A stretch of 64,000 nucleotides of DNA from Thiothrix litoralis (GTDB lineage: Bacteria > Pseudomonadota > Gammaproteobacteria > Thiotrichales > Thiotrichaceae): contig NZ_CP072801.1 in NCBI RefSeq assembly GCF_017901135.1, positions 2,170,001-2,234,000 of the forward strand. The letters run 5' to 3'. Positions within the stretch are counted from its first letter, which is position 1. Each line of letters opens with the position of its first letter. Under the pieces are notes generated by a model. It was not told where the DNA came from and did not search any database. It worked only from the letters and a program-made list of their open reading frames with translations. A program made the position numbers and the translations under genes. Positions 37,687 to 47,074 of the stretch are shown here, in pieces.

Positions 37687-38586
37687 TCAAATCCTTTTCA
37701 TATTCGTCAACACCAACCCAGCAGCCACCAATATCATCCCTATCGCATGATAAAACTGCAAGCGTTCCCCCAACAACAGCGTTGCCAGCAAAATCCCGAA
37801 CACTGGCATCAAATGGCTGAACTGCCCGGTACGGTTCACGCCCAGCCGTTGCGTGGCATGATTCCAGAACATATACGACAACAACGACGGAAACACCGCC
37901 ACATACGCAATACTCGCCACACTCACCGCCGTGATAGGCATCGTCTGGAAGGTTAAACTTTCATGCAGGTAAAACGGCAAAATCACCAACGCCCCCAAAC
38001 CCACCGTAAACCCCAGTATCGGCAAGCCCTTCAAGCCCTCCGGCAACTTGCGCAACAATACCGTATACAACGACCAATCCAGCGTTGCCGCCAGAATCCA
38101 CACATCGCCCCGGTTAAAGGCCAAGTGCTGCAACACGGCCACATCTGCACGGGTAATGATCACCACCACCCCCAGCAGCGACACCACAATCCCCAGCCAT
38201 TGCATCACGGTACTTTCCTCGTGCAGCACCAGCCCCGCCAGCAAAATCATCGTGATCGGAGCAACCGATTGCAACAACACCCCATTGGTCGCCGTCGTCG
38301 TCTGCAAGCCCATATACACCAAGCTATTGAACCCCGCGACCCCCAGCACCGCCAAGGCCAGCACCAAACGCCAATGCACACGCGCCAACGGTAACGCTGC
38401 CTGCATCGAAGCCCACGCAAACGGCAACAAAATCAGCGCCGCCACTGCCCAACGCCAGAACGACAAGCCCAACGGCGGCACATCCACATGGATAGCCCGC
38501 GCCAGATTGAAATTGCCCGCCCAGAACAGCACGGTCAACACCAACAACAGATAGGGGGAAAAGCGGTCAAGGAAAGCATTTTTCAT
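37687..38586 (-). CDS. EamA/DMT-family permease
   Basis: Ten-span metabolite exporter of the drug/metabolite transporter superfamily. The 299 residues show two EamA repeats (from [12 protein letters not shown] and from [21 protein letters not shown]), with characteristic LGERL near the end of the second ([29 protein letters not shown]). I start at ATG 38586 ([11 protein letters not shown]), since upstream in-frame starts would run into the large secreted protein gene, whose stop is 13 bases before. The substrate cannot be told. Confidence 0.88.
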   Translation of the reverse strand: MKNAFLDRFSPYLLLVLTVLFWAGNFNLARAIHVDVPPLGLSFWRWAVAALILLPFAWASMQAALPLARVHWRLVLALAVLGVAGFNSLVYMGLQTTTATNGVLLQSVAPITMILLAGLVLHEESTVMQWLGIVVSLLGVVVIITRADVAVLQHLAFNRGDVWILAATLDWSLYTVLLRKLPEGLKGLPILGFTVGLGALVILPFYLHESLTFQTMPITAVSVASIAYVAVFPSLLSYMFWNHATQRLGVNRTGQFSHLMPVFGILLATLLLGERLQFYHAIGMILVAAGLVLTNMKRI

Positions 38587-38599
38587 GCGCCGCAGTATA

Positions 38600-41500
38600 T
38601 CACCGCACCTGTGCCGTAATCTGCAAACGCCTGCTATCTTTGACTGCCAACCAACCGACACGCCACACCCCCGTCAGCGGGTCGTATTCCCCCAACGGAC
38701 TCGCGCTCTGGAACAACAAGGAATCTGGCAACACCTCGCGCACTTGCACCCCGGAAGCATCATCCGGCCCCGCATTACTCACCTCTAGGGTGTAAACCAG
38801 CGTATCCCCGCGCCGCGCATCAGTCTTGTCCACGCTTTTGCCCAAACTGAGATCGCTATGGCGCGGTGTCACCAACCCCATATCCCACGACACATCACGC
38901 GCCCCGGCGACCAACGTGAATAACGGTGTTTTGCCAGTGCTGTCCACATCACTATCCGTCTGCTTGTCGCCCGTCATATTGAAGCCGCTTGGCACATACC
39001 CGGCAGGCCCATCGGTAAAGGCCAGAAAATAGCGGCCCGGTGGCAGATTATCGAACCAATATGCCCCCGCTGCATTGGTTTGCGCCACCGCAACCTCGTT
39101 ACCTTCCGCCGTTTTCAGCGTCACGGTGACACCCGGTACGCCTGCTTCATCGGCATCCTGCCCACCATCGCCATTCGCATCCCACCACACTTTGTCGCCT
39201 ACAGCCGCTGGCAGGGTGAAACCGATGTCGTAATCCGCCGCAAAACTGCCCGCTGCGCCAGTAGTCGCTGTCTCAATGCCCTTGGGCTGCATCCCACCCA
39301 ACGGATTGCCTGCCAGATAATCGTCGGGCTTATCCAGCTTCACGCTGTAGGTATGGTTAGGCAGCAAGCCCCAGAAAGCATAATGCCCCGCCGCATCGGT
39401 CAAGGTTTCCGCCACCAGACTTGCGTCGTCATATAAACGCACCGTTACGCCTTCCAACGGCGCTTCATCGGCATCCTGCTGCCCGTCACCATTGCGGTCA
39501 AACCACACGTAATCCCCCAAACCCGCCACCCTTGCCGTATCCACCATCACCAAACCGACTTTGGGTGGTTCGGTGGTCAACAGGGTTTCGGTGGTCTTGC
39601 TGATAGTGTCGTAATAGCTGGCGGTGTAGGCGAAACTGTTCCATGCCACACTCAAATTTTCCGGCGTCGCTTCGCCCGTGGCATGGCGCATGGGCACGTT
39701 AACCCGCAGTTTTTCGCCCGGTTGCAAGCCCCCGGTGGGCAACCAACGCAACTGGAACGACTGCGCACCGCTGGCGTTGTATTGCACCCCATCCGGCACT
39801 TCACCCGGTGGAATCGCGCTGACACTGCCATCTGCCGCTACCCGTTGCAGGCTAATGTCCGCGCTGCGCTCCACGCTCCATTGCGAACCACGCGCCGCGC
39901 CGCTCACTTGCGCGGTGTCACCGATCACAGGCAACACATCCACCACCTCCAGTTGCGTATCGGTGACGTTGCCGGTATTGCGGATTTCCAGCACATACGT
40001 TCCCGCCCCGCTCAAGCCGGTTTTACCAGTATTCGGCGTGCGGCTAAAGGCGCTGTCCAACTCGCCCTTGACCCATTTCACACTGTCGAGCGTGGTCAGT
40101 TGCGGCACATCAAAATTCACATTGGAGGAGCGGCAAAACGCCTGCCCGGTCTTGCCCCCATCCGCGCCATTCACACACGTCACTTGCGGATGGTCGCCCG
40201 TGGCAACGCTGGCAACGTTGGTAATGCGCGTGCCTGACCCCACACCGGGGCGAATCCGCGCACTGAAATACACCGCCAGCGCACTGTCCGACACCCCGAT
40301 CGGCAACTGGCAACCGGGGAATTCCCAGCGTAACGCTACGCGCCCATCCGCCTGCACCGTGCGGCTAAAGTGCGGAATCGTACACGCCGCCTGATCCGTC
40401 GTTACCCCACTGCTCGGCACGGCTACCCGCCACCAGTTACCGCCCTGCCCCGTCACATAATCCAGACCGGCGGGCAACACATCTTCCACCACGGGGTATT
40501 GCGTCGCTGTGCCGGACAGCTCATCCACCCCTATCGAGACGCGGTATACATGGTCATTGCTGGTCGGCGCAGGCGCAACCGTGGGCTTCCACGCTGGAAC
40601 CGCATACACAATGGTCGAGCCATCCGGGGAAGCCGCGCCGCCCGTCGGGGTGATTTTACTGATGCTCAGGATCGGCTCACCCAGCCCCATCACCGGAATA
40701 TCGGTAGCGCAAGCCGTACCGTGCTGCGACGACACCGCGCAATTGCGGATGGCATCGCCGACGTAATCGCCATTCACCACGAAACGCAGATCCAGCGTTT
40801 GCGCCCCGCTGTTGGCATTCACCACCCAACGCAAGCGCTTGATGCTGCTGACCGTCATCCCCGAAGGCAGCACGGCCGTGTTGCAACCTGACGTGTGGAA
40901 ATCATCCACGCCGTCATCCGTGCAATCGACTTCCGGGTAGCCCATCACCTTGGGCGTATTGCTGGCCGTCGCGCTATAAACCTGCATCCCCGCCGGAACC
41001 ACTTCGGTCACGGTGTAAGCGGTGGCACTGTCGGGCAACTTGACACTCCAGCGCTCCAGCCCGCCCGGCTGCACGAATGCGGCACTGCCCGTCTTGCTGA
41101 AACCAGGGCTGGGCGCAGGCGGCACTGTCACGCAAGCCGCCTCAATCCCCGCCGGAACCGTCACCCCCAGCACAGTAGCAGGCAGCGCGGCACTGCCACA
41201 GGTCGGAAATTTCACCTGCACCTTGATAATCCCCGTCGAACCCGCTGCCAAACCATCGGCGGGCACACCCTCCGGCAAGCTATCGGGCGGTGTTGCCAAA
41301 CGCCAGGTCAGGGTTTTGCTCAGCAGCGTCGCCTCGGCGATACTGCCGCCCATCGGGGTATAACTGACGATTTTTAATGGTGCAGGAAACGTTTCCGTAA
41401 TGGTTGGCGCACTGCAATACAGCTCGGAAATGCTCGCACAACGGTAACGGATGGTATAGATGAAGGTTTCGCCAGCGGCGGGTGTGGTGGTGCTGAATTG

Positions 41501-41623
41501 CTTCACGACCAACAAATCAGCATCCGCCGCGTAACTCAACGGCATGAAACACAGGAAAAGTGCGCCAACGACAAGCCACAATGCGGCTTTCACCCCGCTG
41601 GGGCGAGTATTATTATTCTGCAT
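38600..41623 (-). CDS. Large secreted protein with SdrD_B and DUF11 domains
   Basis: A 1007-residue exported protein. A signal peptide (AALWLVVGALFLCFMPLSYAA, cut near residue 35) is followed by several DUF11/isopeptide-like beta domains (for example YRCASISELYCSAPTITETFPAPLK). Two SdrD_B domains follow (GDYVWFDRNGDGQQDADEAPL and GDKVWWDANGDGGQDADEAGV, each with a D-x-N-x-D-x-x-D calcium-like loop), then a last DUF11 domain (SLGKSVDKTDARRGDTLVY). There is no LPXTG or C-terminal membrane anchor. It may be a surface or sheath component (inference). I start at ATG 41623; the chain is complete. Confidence 0.85.
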   Translation of the reverse strand: MQNNNTRPSGVKAALWLVVGALFLCFMPLSYAADADLLVVKQFSTTTPAAGETFIYTIRYRCASISELYCSAPTITETFPAPLKIVSYTPMGGSIAEATLLSKTLTWRLATPPDSLPEGVPADGLAAGSTGIIKVQVKFPTCGSAALPATVLGVTVPAGIEAACVTVPPAPSPGFSKTGSAAFVQPGGLERWSVKLPDSATAYTVTEVVPAGMQVYSATASNTPKVMGYPEVDCTDDGVDDFHTSGCNTAVLPSGMTVSSIKRLRWVVNANSGAQTLDLRFVVNGDYVGDAIRNCAVSSQHGTACATDIPVMGLGEPILSISKITPTGGAASPDGSTIVYAVPAWKPTVAPAPTSNDHVYRVSIGVDELSGTATQYPVVEDVLPAGLDYVTGQGGNWWRVAVPSSGVTTDQAACTIPHFSRTVQADGRVALRWEFPGCQLPIGVSDSALAVYFSARIRPGVGSGTRITNVASVATGDHPQVTCVNGADGGKTGQAFCRSSNVNFDVPQLTTLDSVKWVKGELDSAFSRTPNTGKTGLSGAGTYVLEIRNTGNVTDTQLEVVDVLPVIGDTAQVSGAARGSQWSVERSADISLQRVAADGSVSAIPPGEVPDGVQYNASGAQSFQLRWLPTGGLQPGEKLRVNVPMRHATGEATPENLSVAWNSFAYTASYYDTISKTTETLLTTEPPKVGLVMVDTARVAGLGDYVWFDRNGDGQQDADEAPLEGVTVRLYDDASLVAETLTDAAGHYAFWGLLPNHTYSVKLDKPDDYLAGNPLGGMQPKGIETATTGAAGSFAADYDIGFTLPAAVGDKVWWDANGDGGQDADEAGVPGVTVTLKTAEGNEVAVAQTNAAGAYWFDNLPPGRYFLAFTDGPAGYVPSGFNMTGDKQTDSDVDSTGKTPLFTLVAGARDVSWDMGLVTPRHSDLSLGKSVDKTDARRGDTLVYTLEVSNAGPDDASGVQVREVLPDSLLFQSASPLGEYDPLTGVWRVGWLAVKDSRRLQITAQVR

Positions 41624-41754
41624 GAGCAAGCCTGCTGGTGTGTTTTTTGGAAGATTTATAATAAGTAAAGTCTATCGCGAATACTGGGAGAGCACAAACA
41701 GGTTTATGCTACTATTTTGTCATTACACGCCACTTAACTGCGCAAGGAATGCTG

Positions 41755-42420
41755 ATGGACTATTTACCCACTGTCGACGTTGAACCCATATCCCCCGCCA
41801 CGGCTACGGTCATCTGGTTGCACGGCTTGGGTGCGGATGGGCACGACTTTGTGCCGATTATCCCGGAACTGGGTTTGCCACGCGACCACGGTATCCGTTT
41901 TATTTTTCCACATGCACCTGCGCTGCCCGTGACCATCAACGGGGGTTATGTGATGCCCGCGTGGTATGACATTCTGGAAATGTCGCTCGACCGCAAGGTG
42001 GATGTGGCACAACTGCAAGCCTCGGCACAGGAAGTGGGCAAACTGATTGAGCGCGAAATCGCACGCGGCATTCCCAGCGAACGCATCGTGCTCGCGGGCT
42101 TTTCGCAAGGCGGCGCAGTGGCGTACCAAACTGCACTGAGTTACCCCAAACCGCTGGCAGGCTTGCTGGCGCTGTCAACGTATTTTGCCACGGCGGAGAC
42201 GATTGCCTTGAATACGGCGAATGCAACACTGCCGACCCATATTTTCCACGGCAAGCAGGATGGGGTGGTGCAGGTGGTGCTGGCGCACAAAGCGCAGCGC
42301 TGGCTGGAGGAACATGGCTATGCGCCTGCGTATTCGGAATACGCGATGGAGCATAATGTGTGTGCGGAAGAAATTGCGGCGATAGGGCGGTGTTTGCGGG
42401 CGTGGCTGAAACCTGATTGA
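41755..42420 (+). CDS. Alpha/beta hydrolase, carboxylesterase/phospholipase family (YpfH/EstB type)
   Basis: Cytosolic serine esterase. The 221 residues show HGLGADGHDF (oxyanion region), nucleophile GFSQGG, Asp in HGKQDGVV and His in YAMEHNVC, the complete triad of the phospholipase/carboxylesterase (PF02230) family. I choose ATG 41755 rather than 41749 because the AAGGA is six bases before the second ATG. It is divergent from the secreted-protein gene and followed by the island. The natural substrate is unknown. Confidence 0.92.
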   Translation: MDYLPTVDVEPISPATATVIWLHGLGADGHDFVPIIPELGLPRDHGIRFIFPHAPALPVTINGGYVMPAWYDILEMSLDRKVDVAQLQASAQEVGKLIEREIARGIPSERIVLAGFSQGGAVAYQTALSYPKPLAGLLALSTYFATAETIALNTANATLPTHIFHGKQDGVVQVVLAHKAQRWLEEHGYAPAYSEYAMEHNVCAEEIAAIGRCLRAWLKPD

Positions 42421-42469
42421 TTAGCTATGCTAAACTCTCCTCATGATTTCCAGCGTTAGGCACAGCACC

Positions 42470-44266
42470 ATGATCCGCTTCCCCTACGGCAACAGCGATT
42501 TTCACAGTATCCGTACCAAAAACATGCTGTATCTGGATCGTACCCACCTGATCTCCGCCTTGGAACAGGCTGGGCAACAACTCCTGTTCCTGCGCCCACG
42601 CCGTTTTGGCAAATCCTTATTGCTCTCTACCTTGGTAAATTATTACGACATCAAGCTAGCAGAGGAATTTGATAGCCTGTTTGGTGATTTGGCGATTGGC
42701 AAAAACCCCACCGAGGAACGCAACCAATACCTGATCTTGCGTTGGGATTTCTCAAAGGTATCGGCACAAGGTAGTCTTGAGGACATCAAAAACAGCCTGT
42801 TCAATCACCTCAATGCCCATGTGGAAGGCTTTATCCAAAAGTATCAGGAGTTATTGCGCTTTCCGGTACACATTCGGGATGAGGATGCCTTGGCTTCTTT
42901 CCAATCTCTCACCAACGCCATACAGGGGAGCGGGCAGCAGCTTTACCTCTTGATCGACGCATACGACAACTTTGCCAACGAAGTACTGGTAAGTGACCCA
43001 CACAATAGCCGCCGCTATCAGGCGTTATTAGAGGGTGAAGGTATCCTCAAATCACTGTTCAAGATCATCAAGGCCAGTGCCTCTGAAGGCAAACTGACAC
43101 GGGTATTCATCACCGGGGTGTCGCCCGTGGTCATGAGCGACATGACCAGCGGTTACAATGTGGCGAAAAACATTTACCTGAACCCGCGCTTCAATGCCTT
43201 GTGTGGGCTGACTCAAGCAGAGTTAGAAAGCAGCGTTACCCAAGTGTTGGAAGACTGCCAGCAGACAGAGGGCTATGCGACTATTTTGGAAACCCTGCGA
43301 CTGTTTTACAACGGCTACCGTTTTTGCACCGACATTAAGCAGCCCTGCGTTTACAACCCCACTTTGGTTTTCTATTTCCTGCAACACTATCAGGAGTTTT
43401 GTAGCGCCCCGGAACAATTGCTAGACAGCAACCTGTCGATGGATGCCAACAAAATCCGTTACATTGCCGACTTGCCCGGCGGTCAGTCCTTGATTGCCCA
43501 CATCCTGGATGAACAGCAAGCCTTGGGCGTCACCTCGCTGGAAGACCGTTTCGGCGTGGAATCTTTACGGGATATACCGCGTGACCAACGCTTTATGGGG
43601 TCATTGCTCTACTATTTCGGGGTACTGACCATCACCGGGCGCAGCGCGATTGGGGAACTGGAATTGAATGCCCCCAATTTGGTGATTCGAGGCTTATATC
43701 TGGAAGAACTGAAACGCAAGTTATTGCCCAATACGCAAGACAGCGACACCATGCAAGCCGCTGCCAAAGCTTTTTACCAATATGCTGACTTGCAGCCCTT
43801 GGTGGAATTCATCGAAACCCGCTATTTCGCCGCACTGGATAACCGTGACTACCGCTGGAGCAATGAACTCACCGTCAAAACGGCATTTCTGACGCTGCTA
43901 TTCAATGACACCTACTACATCATGGATTCGGAAAGCGCCCTCAAACGGCGTTATTGCGACCTCGTGATGATTGTGCGCCCGAATATGCGCCAATACGCTC
44001 TGCTGGATTTCATTCTGGAATTCAAATACCTAACGCTTAAGGAATTACAGCTCACTGCTGAACAAGTCCGTACACACAGCCGGGAAGTGACGCAACAATT
44101 ACCGGCGGTGCAGGCAGCATTAGCGAACGCCACGCAACAGTTGCAGGAATACCGTACCATTTTAGTGAACAAGTACCAAGAGCCGCAGCGATTGCGCTGT
44201 ATCGCGGTGGTGGCTTTGGGGTTTGAACGGCTGGTGTGGGAAGAGGTTAGAGTTTTCGATTCGTAG
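42470..44266 (+). CDS. AAA-ATPase-like / PD-(D/E)XK nuclease superfamily protein
   Basis: Matches the pairing AAA-ATPase_like (PF09820) plus PD-(D/E)XK nuclease (PF08011). The N-terminal half shows the degenerate P-loop RPRRFGKSLL and a Walker B-like LLIDAYDNF. The C-terminal part shows RYCDLVMI then DFILEFKYL, the D...ExK nuclease core. The 598 residues are on the long side for this family. I start at ATG 42470. In the Walker B the usual DEYD reads DAYD (D163-A164), which could impair ATP hydrolysis. These genes are common, strain-variable accessory genes of unknown role, often near mobile elements, as here (73 bases from a tnpB element). Confidence 0.85.
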   Translation: MIRFPYGNSDFHSIRTKNMLYLDRTHLISALEQAGQQLLFLRPRRFGKSLLLSTLVNYYDIKLAEEFDSLFGDLAIGKNPTEERNQYLILRWDFSKVSAQGSLEDIKNSLFNHLNAHVEGFIQKYQELLRFPVHIRDEDALASFQSLTNAIQGSGQQLYLLIDAYDNFANEVLVSDPHNSRRYQALLEGEGILKSLFKIIKASASEGKLTRVFITGVSPVVMSDMTSGYNVAKNIYLNPRFNALCGLTQAELESSVTQVLEDCQQTEGYATILETLRLFYNGYRFCTDIKQPCVYNPTLVFYFLQHYQEFCSAPEQLLDSNLSMDANKIRYIADLPGGQSLIAHILDEQQALGVTSLEDRFGVESLRDIPRDQRFMGSLLYYFGVLTITGRSAIGELELNAPNLVIRGLYLEELKRKLLPNTQDSDTMQAAAKAFYQYADLQPLVEFIETRYFAALDNRDYRWSNELTVKTAFLTLLFNDTYYIMDSESALKRRYCDLVMIVRPNMRQYALLDFILEFKYLTLKELQLTAEQVRTHSREVTQQLPAVQAALANATQQLQEYRTILVNKYQEPQRLRCIAVVALGFERLVWEEVRVFDS

Positions 44267-44339
44267 AGGGAAGTACCTTAGTGATCTCTCGCCTGCGTTT
44301 TACACGTGGTATACGACCTTATTGTCAGCACCAATCACA

Positions 44340-44490
44340 TTGACATCCTCCCCTCCCTAAAGGAAGGGGATTCCTACTGCATTCAGCTAGATAGCTGACT
44401 GACTTCGGCGGGTTCCTGCTTCACAGAGCGGCTTAAGGCCGCATCTCCACAGGCTAACAAGCGGTATCCCCGCTCTAAAACATTGATCGC
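44340..44490 (-). ncRNA. Putative omega-RNA scaffold of tnpB copy 2
   Basis: Equivalent to the region of copy 1: the tnpB 3' end and right-end hairpin, ending GTCAA at 44340. The adjoining guide bases read TGTGATTGGTGCTGAC on the complement, the original 3' flank of the interrupted gene. The 5' boundary is uncertain. Confidence 0.38.
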
Positions 44491-45594
44491 GCCGACATGA
44501 TCGGCGTTATTTTCGTAATGGCATTGCACACACACAAACCGCGCTTGCGTCTGACGATTGTCCGCCGCTACATGGTGACATTCGGGGCATTCCTGACTGG
44601 TGTAATGCGGTGGCACAGTGAACAACATCCCGCCCTTCCATGCCATTTTGTAGTCGAGTTGCCGTCGAAATTCACCCCAGCCTTGGTCGAGAATGGCTTT
44701 GTTTAAGCCGGACTTTTGGGCAACGTTCTTGCCGGGGTTTTCTGCCGTGCCTACCGCTGACTTCGACATATTACCGACCTGCAAATCTTCGATGAACACG
44801 AACGCGTGGTTTTGGCTGAGCGTGGTCGTCGCCTTGTGCAGGAAATCACGGCGGGCATTGGCGATTTGCATGTGAATTTTTTGAACGTTGGCTTTCGCTT
44901 TTTTCCAGTTGTTGCTGAACTTTTGTTTGTGCGCCATGCGCCGTTGATATTTGGCGAGTTTCGCTTGTTTGTTCTTGAAGCTGTTGCGTGGTTCGATGTA
45001 CTGGCCGTCGGAGAGCGTCGCAAAACGCGCTATACCAAGGTCAATACCGATAGCAGTGGTCGCGGGTGTGGCTGGCAATTCCACTTCGCGCTGGGTTTGG
45101 ATGCTGACAAACCATTTCCCGCCTTTGCTGGAAACCGTGACATTGCGTAGTTCTCCCAACACATCGCGGCTATTACGGTAGCGTATCCAGCCGAGTTTGG
45201 GTAGGAAAATGCGGCCATTGCTTTGGTCGAGCTTGATTTGTTTGGGGTCAGGATAACGGAAGCTGTCACCGCTGCCTTTACGCTTGAAGCGGGGGAAGTC
45301 GGCACGTTTGGCGAAGAAGTTTTGGTAAGCCTTGTCGAGATCTTTGAGCGCGTGTTGCAGGGGATGGACAGGGGCATCTTTCAGCCACGGGGTTTCCACA
45401 CCGTTGCGCCATGCGGTCAGGTGCTTGGCCATTGCGACGTAACCGATGAATTTTTCACCCGCTTCATGATTGGCTTGCTGCAACGCTAATGCCTTGTTGT
45501 AAACGAAGCGGCATGACCCCGCAAAACGGCGTAGTTGACGCTGTGTTTCACCATGGGGCATGAGTTCGTATTTGAAGGCTTGTAGTCGTTGCAT
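44383..45594 (-). CDS. tnpB: TnpB RNA-guided nuclease, second copy
   Basis: A 403-residue TnpB, about 20 amino-acid differences from the copy at 5121 by hand count. The RuvC residues (D185, E269, D365) and the CPEC...CVQC zinc finger are all intact. The start is ATG 45594 (MQRLQAFKYELMPHG), chosen to match the other copy; a longer in-frame start exists. Both copies look functional, but changes cluster around residues 198-202 (TWMES against QYIEP). Confidence 0.93.
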   Translation of the reverse strand: MQRLQAFKYELMPHGETQRQLRRFAGSCRFVYNKALALQQANHEAGEKFIGYVAMAKHLTAWRNGVETPWLKDAPVHPLQHALKDLDKAYQNFFAKRADFPRFKRKGSGDSFRYPDPKQIKLDQSNGRIFLPKLGWIRYRNSRDVLGELRNVTVSSKGGKWFVSIQTQREVELPATPATTAIGIDLGIARFATLSDGQYIEPRNSFKNKQAKLAKYQRRMAHKQKFSNNWKKAKANVQKIHMQIANARRDFLHKATTTLSQNHAFVFIEDLQVGNMSKSAVGTAENPGKNVAQKSGLNKAILDQGWGEFRRQLDYKMAWKGGMLFTVPPHYTSQECPECHHVAADNRQTQARFVCVQCHYENNADHVGAINVLERGYRLLACGDAALSRSVKQEPAEVSQLSS

Positions 45595-45667
45595 CTTCGG
45601 AGTGTAGCTAAACAAGAGCGGCTTGAGTGGGTATTCTGCGTTAAACTGCGCGGATTATCCGACAAAA

Positions 45668-46126
45668 CTACCGAACATAGGGCGGCTTCGCCACCCGCGC
45701 TATCCTCCCCGACCTGAAGGACGGGGTTTGCCGCGCAACCTGATCAACAAACAGCGGAATCTGGGTAAACTCATCATGCCGTGCCGCTGACACTTTCAGT
45801 TGCTTCAAGTGCGTAATCAGCGGGTCGAAGCCTTTGTCTTTGGATACGATATGAAAATAGCCGGTTGGGTCTTGTTTCGCCCATTGCCCCATGTGGTAAG
45901 CGAGGACAAGATCCAACGCATTCTTCCCCGAACAATTTGCCTCAATCAAACCCACTTGATCGGCATTAGCCAATAGCTGCTTGATCAAGGGGATCGGTAA
46001 CTGTTTTTGCTTATCGCCGGTCACTACTAGCAGGATGACAGGCTTGCCGCTAAGCAACCTTACATCCATCACTTGGGTGTTTTCAAAATCGACGAAGATG
46101 TAGTGGGTACGTTTGGGGTTTTCCAT
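45668..46126 (-). pseudogene. PIN/NYN-like domain protein with its 3' end displaced by a tnpB element
   Basis: Begins at ATG 46126 (MENPKRTHYIFVDFENTQ). The first 128 codons, to 45743, are host sequence, with FVDFENTQ, GKNALDLVLAYHMG and VSKDKGFDPLI, the Asp residues of a PIN-like (PIN_7/NYN-type) nuclease. The IS begins there, and translation now continues 24 codons into it (QVARQTPSF...) before a stop at 45668. Removing the element would restore the codons for CDWC and a TGA at 44325, so the original protein was about 132 residues and only four residues are lost. It may still be active. These small PIN-like proteins are probable RNases; the role here is unknown. Confidence 0.78.
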
Positions 46127-46293
46127 TGTTTTGCTTATTCCTTGCAACTTACGGGCATGGTTGCGGAGGGAAGCACACGGGTCAATTATTTCCGATAAAT
46201 GATCAACACCTACACCTGACGAAAATTATCCCATTCAACGTCCGCGTAGATGCCCTATGCTTGCGGTATCCACATTGCCAGAAGGATTGACGC

Positions 46294-46917
46294 ATGGGCA
46301 TGTTTGACTCACTGATGGTCAAAATCAACGACCGCGAGATTGAGATACAAACCAAACGCTTTGAAAATAGGCTGGGGCGTTACCATCCCGGTGATGCAGT
46401 TTGCGGTGCACCGGGCGGTATTGGCATCTATTTCGATGCGGTAGAACTCGATGCCGACGGCAGACATGCCTATCAGGATGACAAGATTACTGCCCGCCAC
46501 ACGGTATTTGTCGTGCTGGTGCATGGCATTTTCACCGAATACGAGGTGATGGATGGCGCATGGGAACGTGAAGCCATCGAACGCCGCGTTTGTGAGTTGA
46601 AAGACTTGTGGGGCGATACTGCCCGCGTCACTTTGCGCTGGATTGAATTTTTGCGTAACGCTCAGGATGAAAAAGCCCGCTTGCGCGGTTGCATTAATCG
46701 CAGCTTGTCGGTGATTGACCATGCACGCCGGTTGCGGGCGGGTGAGGATATGTCCGGCAAATTTTCGGCACTCTTCAAGAGTGAGGAAGACAAGCGGTTA
46801 GATGCTGGGGAAGAGGTGTTGGATGTGCTGGAATCGGTGCTGAAAAAACCTGAAGCAAGTAGGTTTTGGTGGTGTTCGCAGCAGGAGCGGGATGCGTTGG
46901 AGGATTATCGGTTATAA
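46294..46917 (+). CDS. Hypothetical protein, unrecognised (MGMFDS N terminus)
   Basis: A 207-residue soluble protein I do not recognise. It begins MGMFDSLMVKINDREIEIQTKRFENRLGRYHPGD, a start shared by several phage- and island-borne hypothetical proteins, then a beta-rich middle (IYFDAVELDADG; VFVVLVHGIFTEYEV) and a charged helical C-terminal half. No catalytic motif or membrane segment is visible. It stands alone on the top strand among complement-strand genes of the island, 25 bases upstream of the MITE-like palindrome. Confidence 0.65.
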   Translation: MGMFDSLMVKINDREIEIQTKRFENRLGRYHPGDAVCGAPGGIGIYFDAVELDADGRHAYQDDKITARHTVFVVLVHGIFTEYEVMDGAWEREAIERRVCELKDLWGDTARVTLRWIEFLRNAQDEKARLRGCINRSLSVIDHARRLRAGEDMSGKFSALFKSEEDKRLDAGEEVLDVLESVLKKPEASRFWWCSQQERDALEDYRL

Positions 46918-46942
46918 TTTTTATTATATAGTAGCTTAGGAA

Positions 46943-47070
46943 TTGTCCTGGAATAATTTCCCACTATTCTTGTCGTCATTGAAGAGGGCGTATGCAATAC
47001 GCCCCTACGGAGGGGGGGTTTCGTAGGGGCGTATTGCATACGCCCTCTTTAGGACATTCTTTCAGGACAA
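46943..47070. mobile_element. MITE-like element with 19-bp inverted ends and a large nested palindrome
   Basis: The outer ends (46943-46961 and 47052-47070) are 19-base inverted repeats beginning TTGTCCTG, with 3 mismatches. Inside are perfect 28-base inverted arms (46982-47009 and 47022-47049) around a 12-base G-rich loop. Each arm itself contains GGGCGTAT/ATACGCCC, so the palindromes are nested. There is no coding capacity and no clear target duplication. It abuts the stop of the complement gene at 47075 and may serve as its terminator. Confidence 0.75.
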
Positions 47071-47074
47071 GTAC

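Larger units (their letters stand above)
44340..45742 (-). mobile_element. tnpB-only IS200/IS605-type element, copy 2 (1403 bp)
   Basis: Same length and same ends as copy 1. On the complement it starts CAGGTTGCGCGG immediately 3' of TTGAT (45747-45743) and ends GAGGATGTCAA at 44340. The subterminal hairpins are the same. The flanks differ completely from copy 1, so this is an independent insertion, here into the 3' end of a PIN/NYN-like gene. No tnpA. Confidence 0.9.

Noticed and set aside
46943-47070. CRISPR repeat or tRNA-like structure
   Set aside because: A single palindromic unit, no spaced direct repeats, and no cloverleaf.
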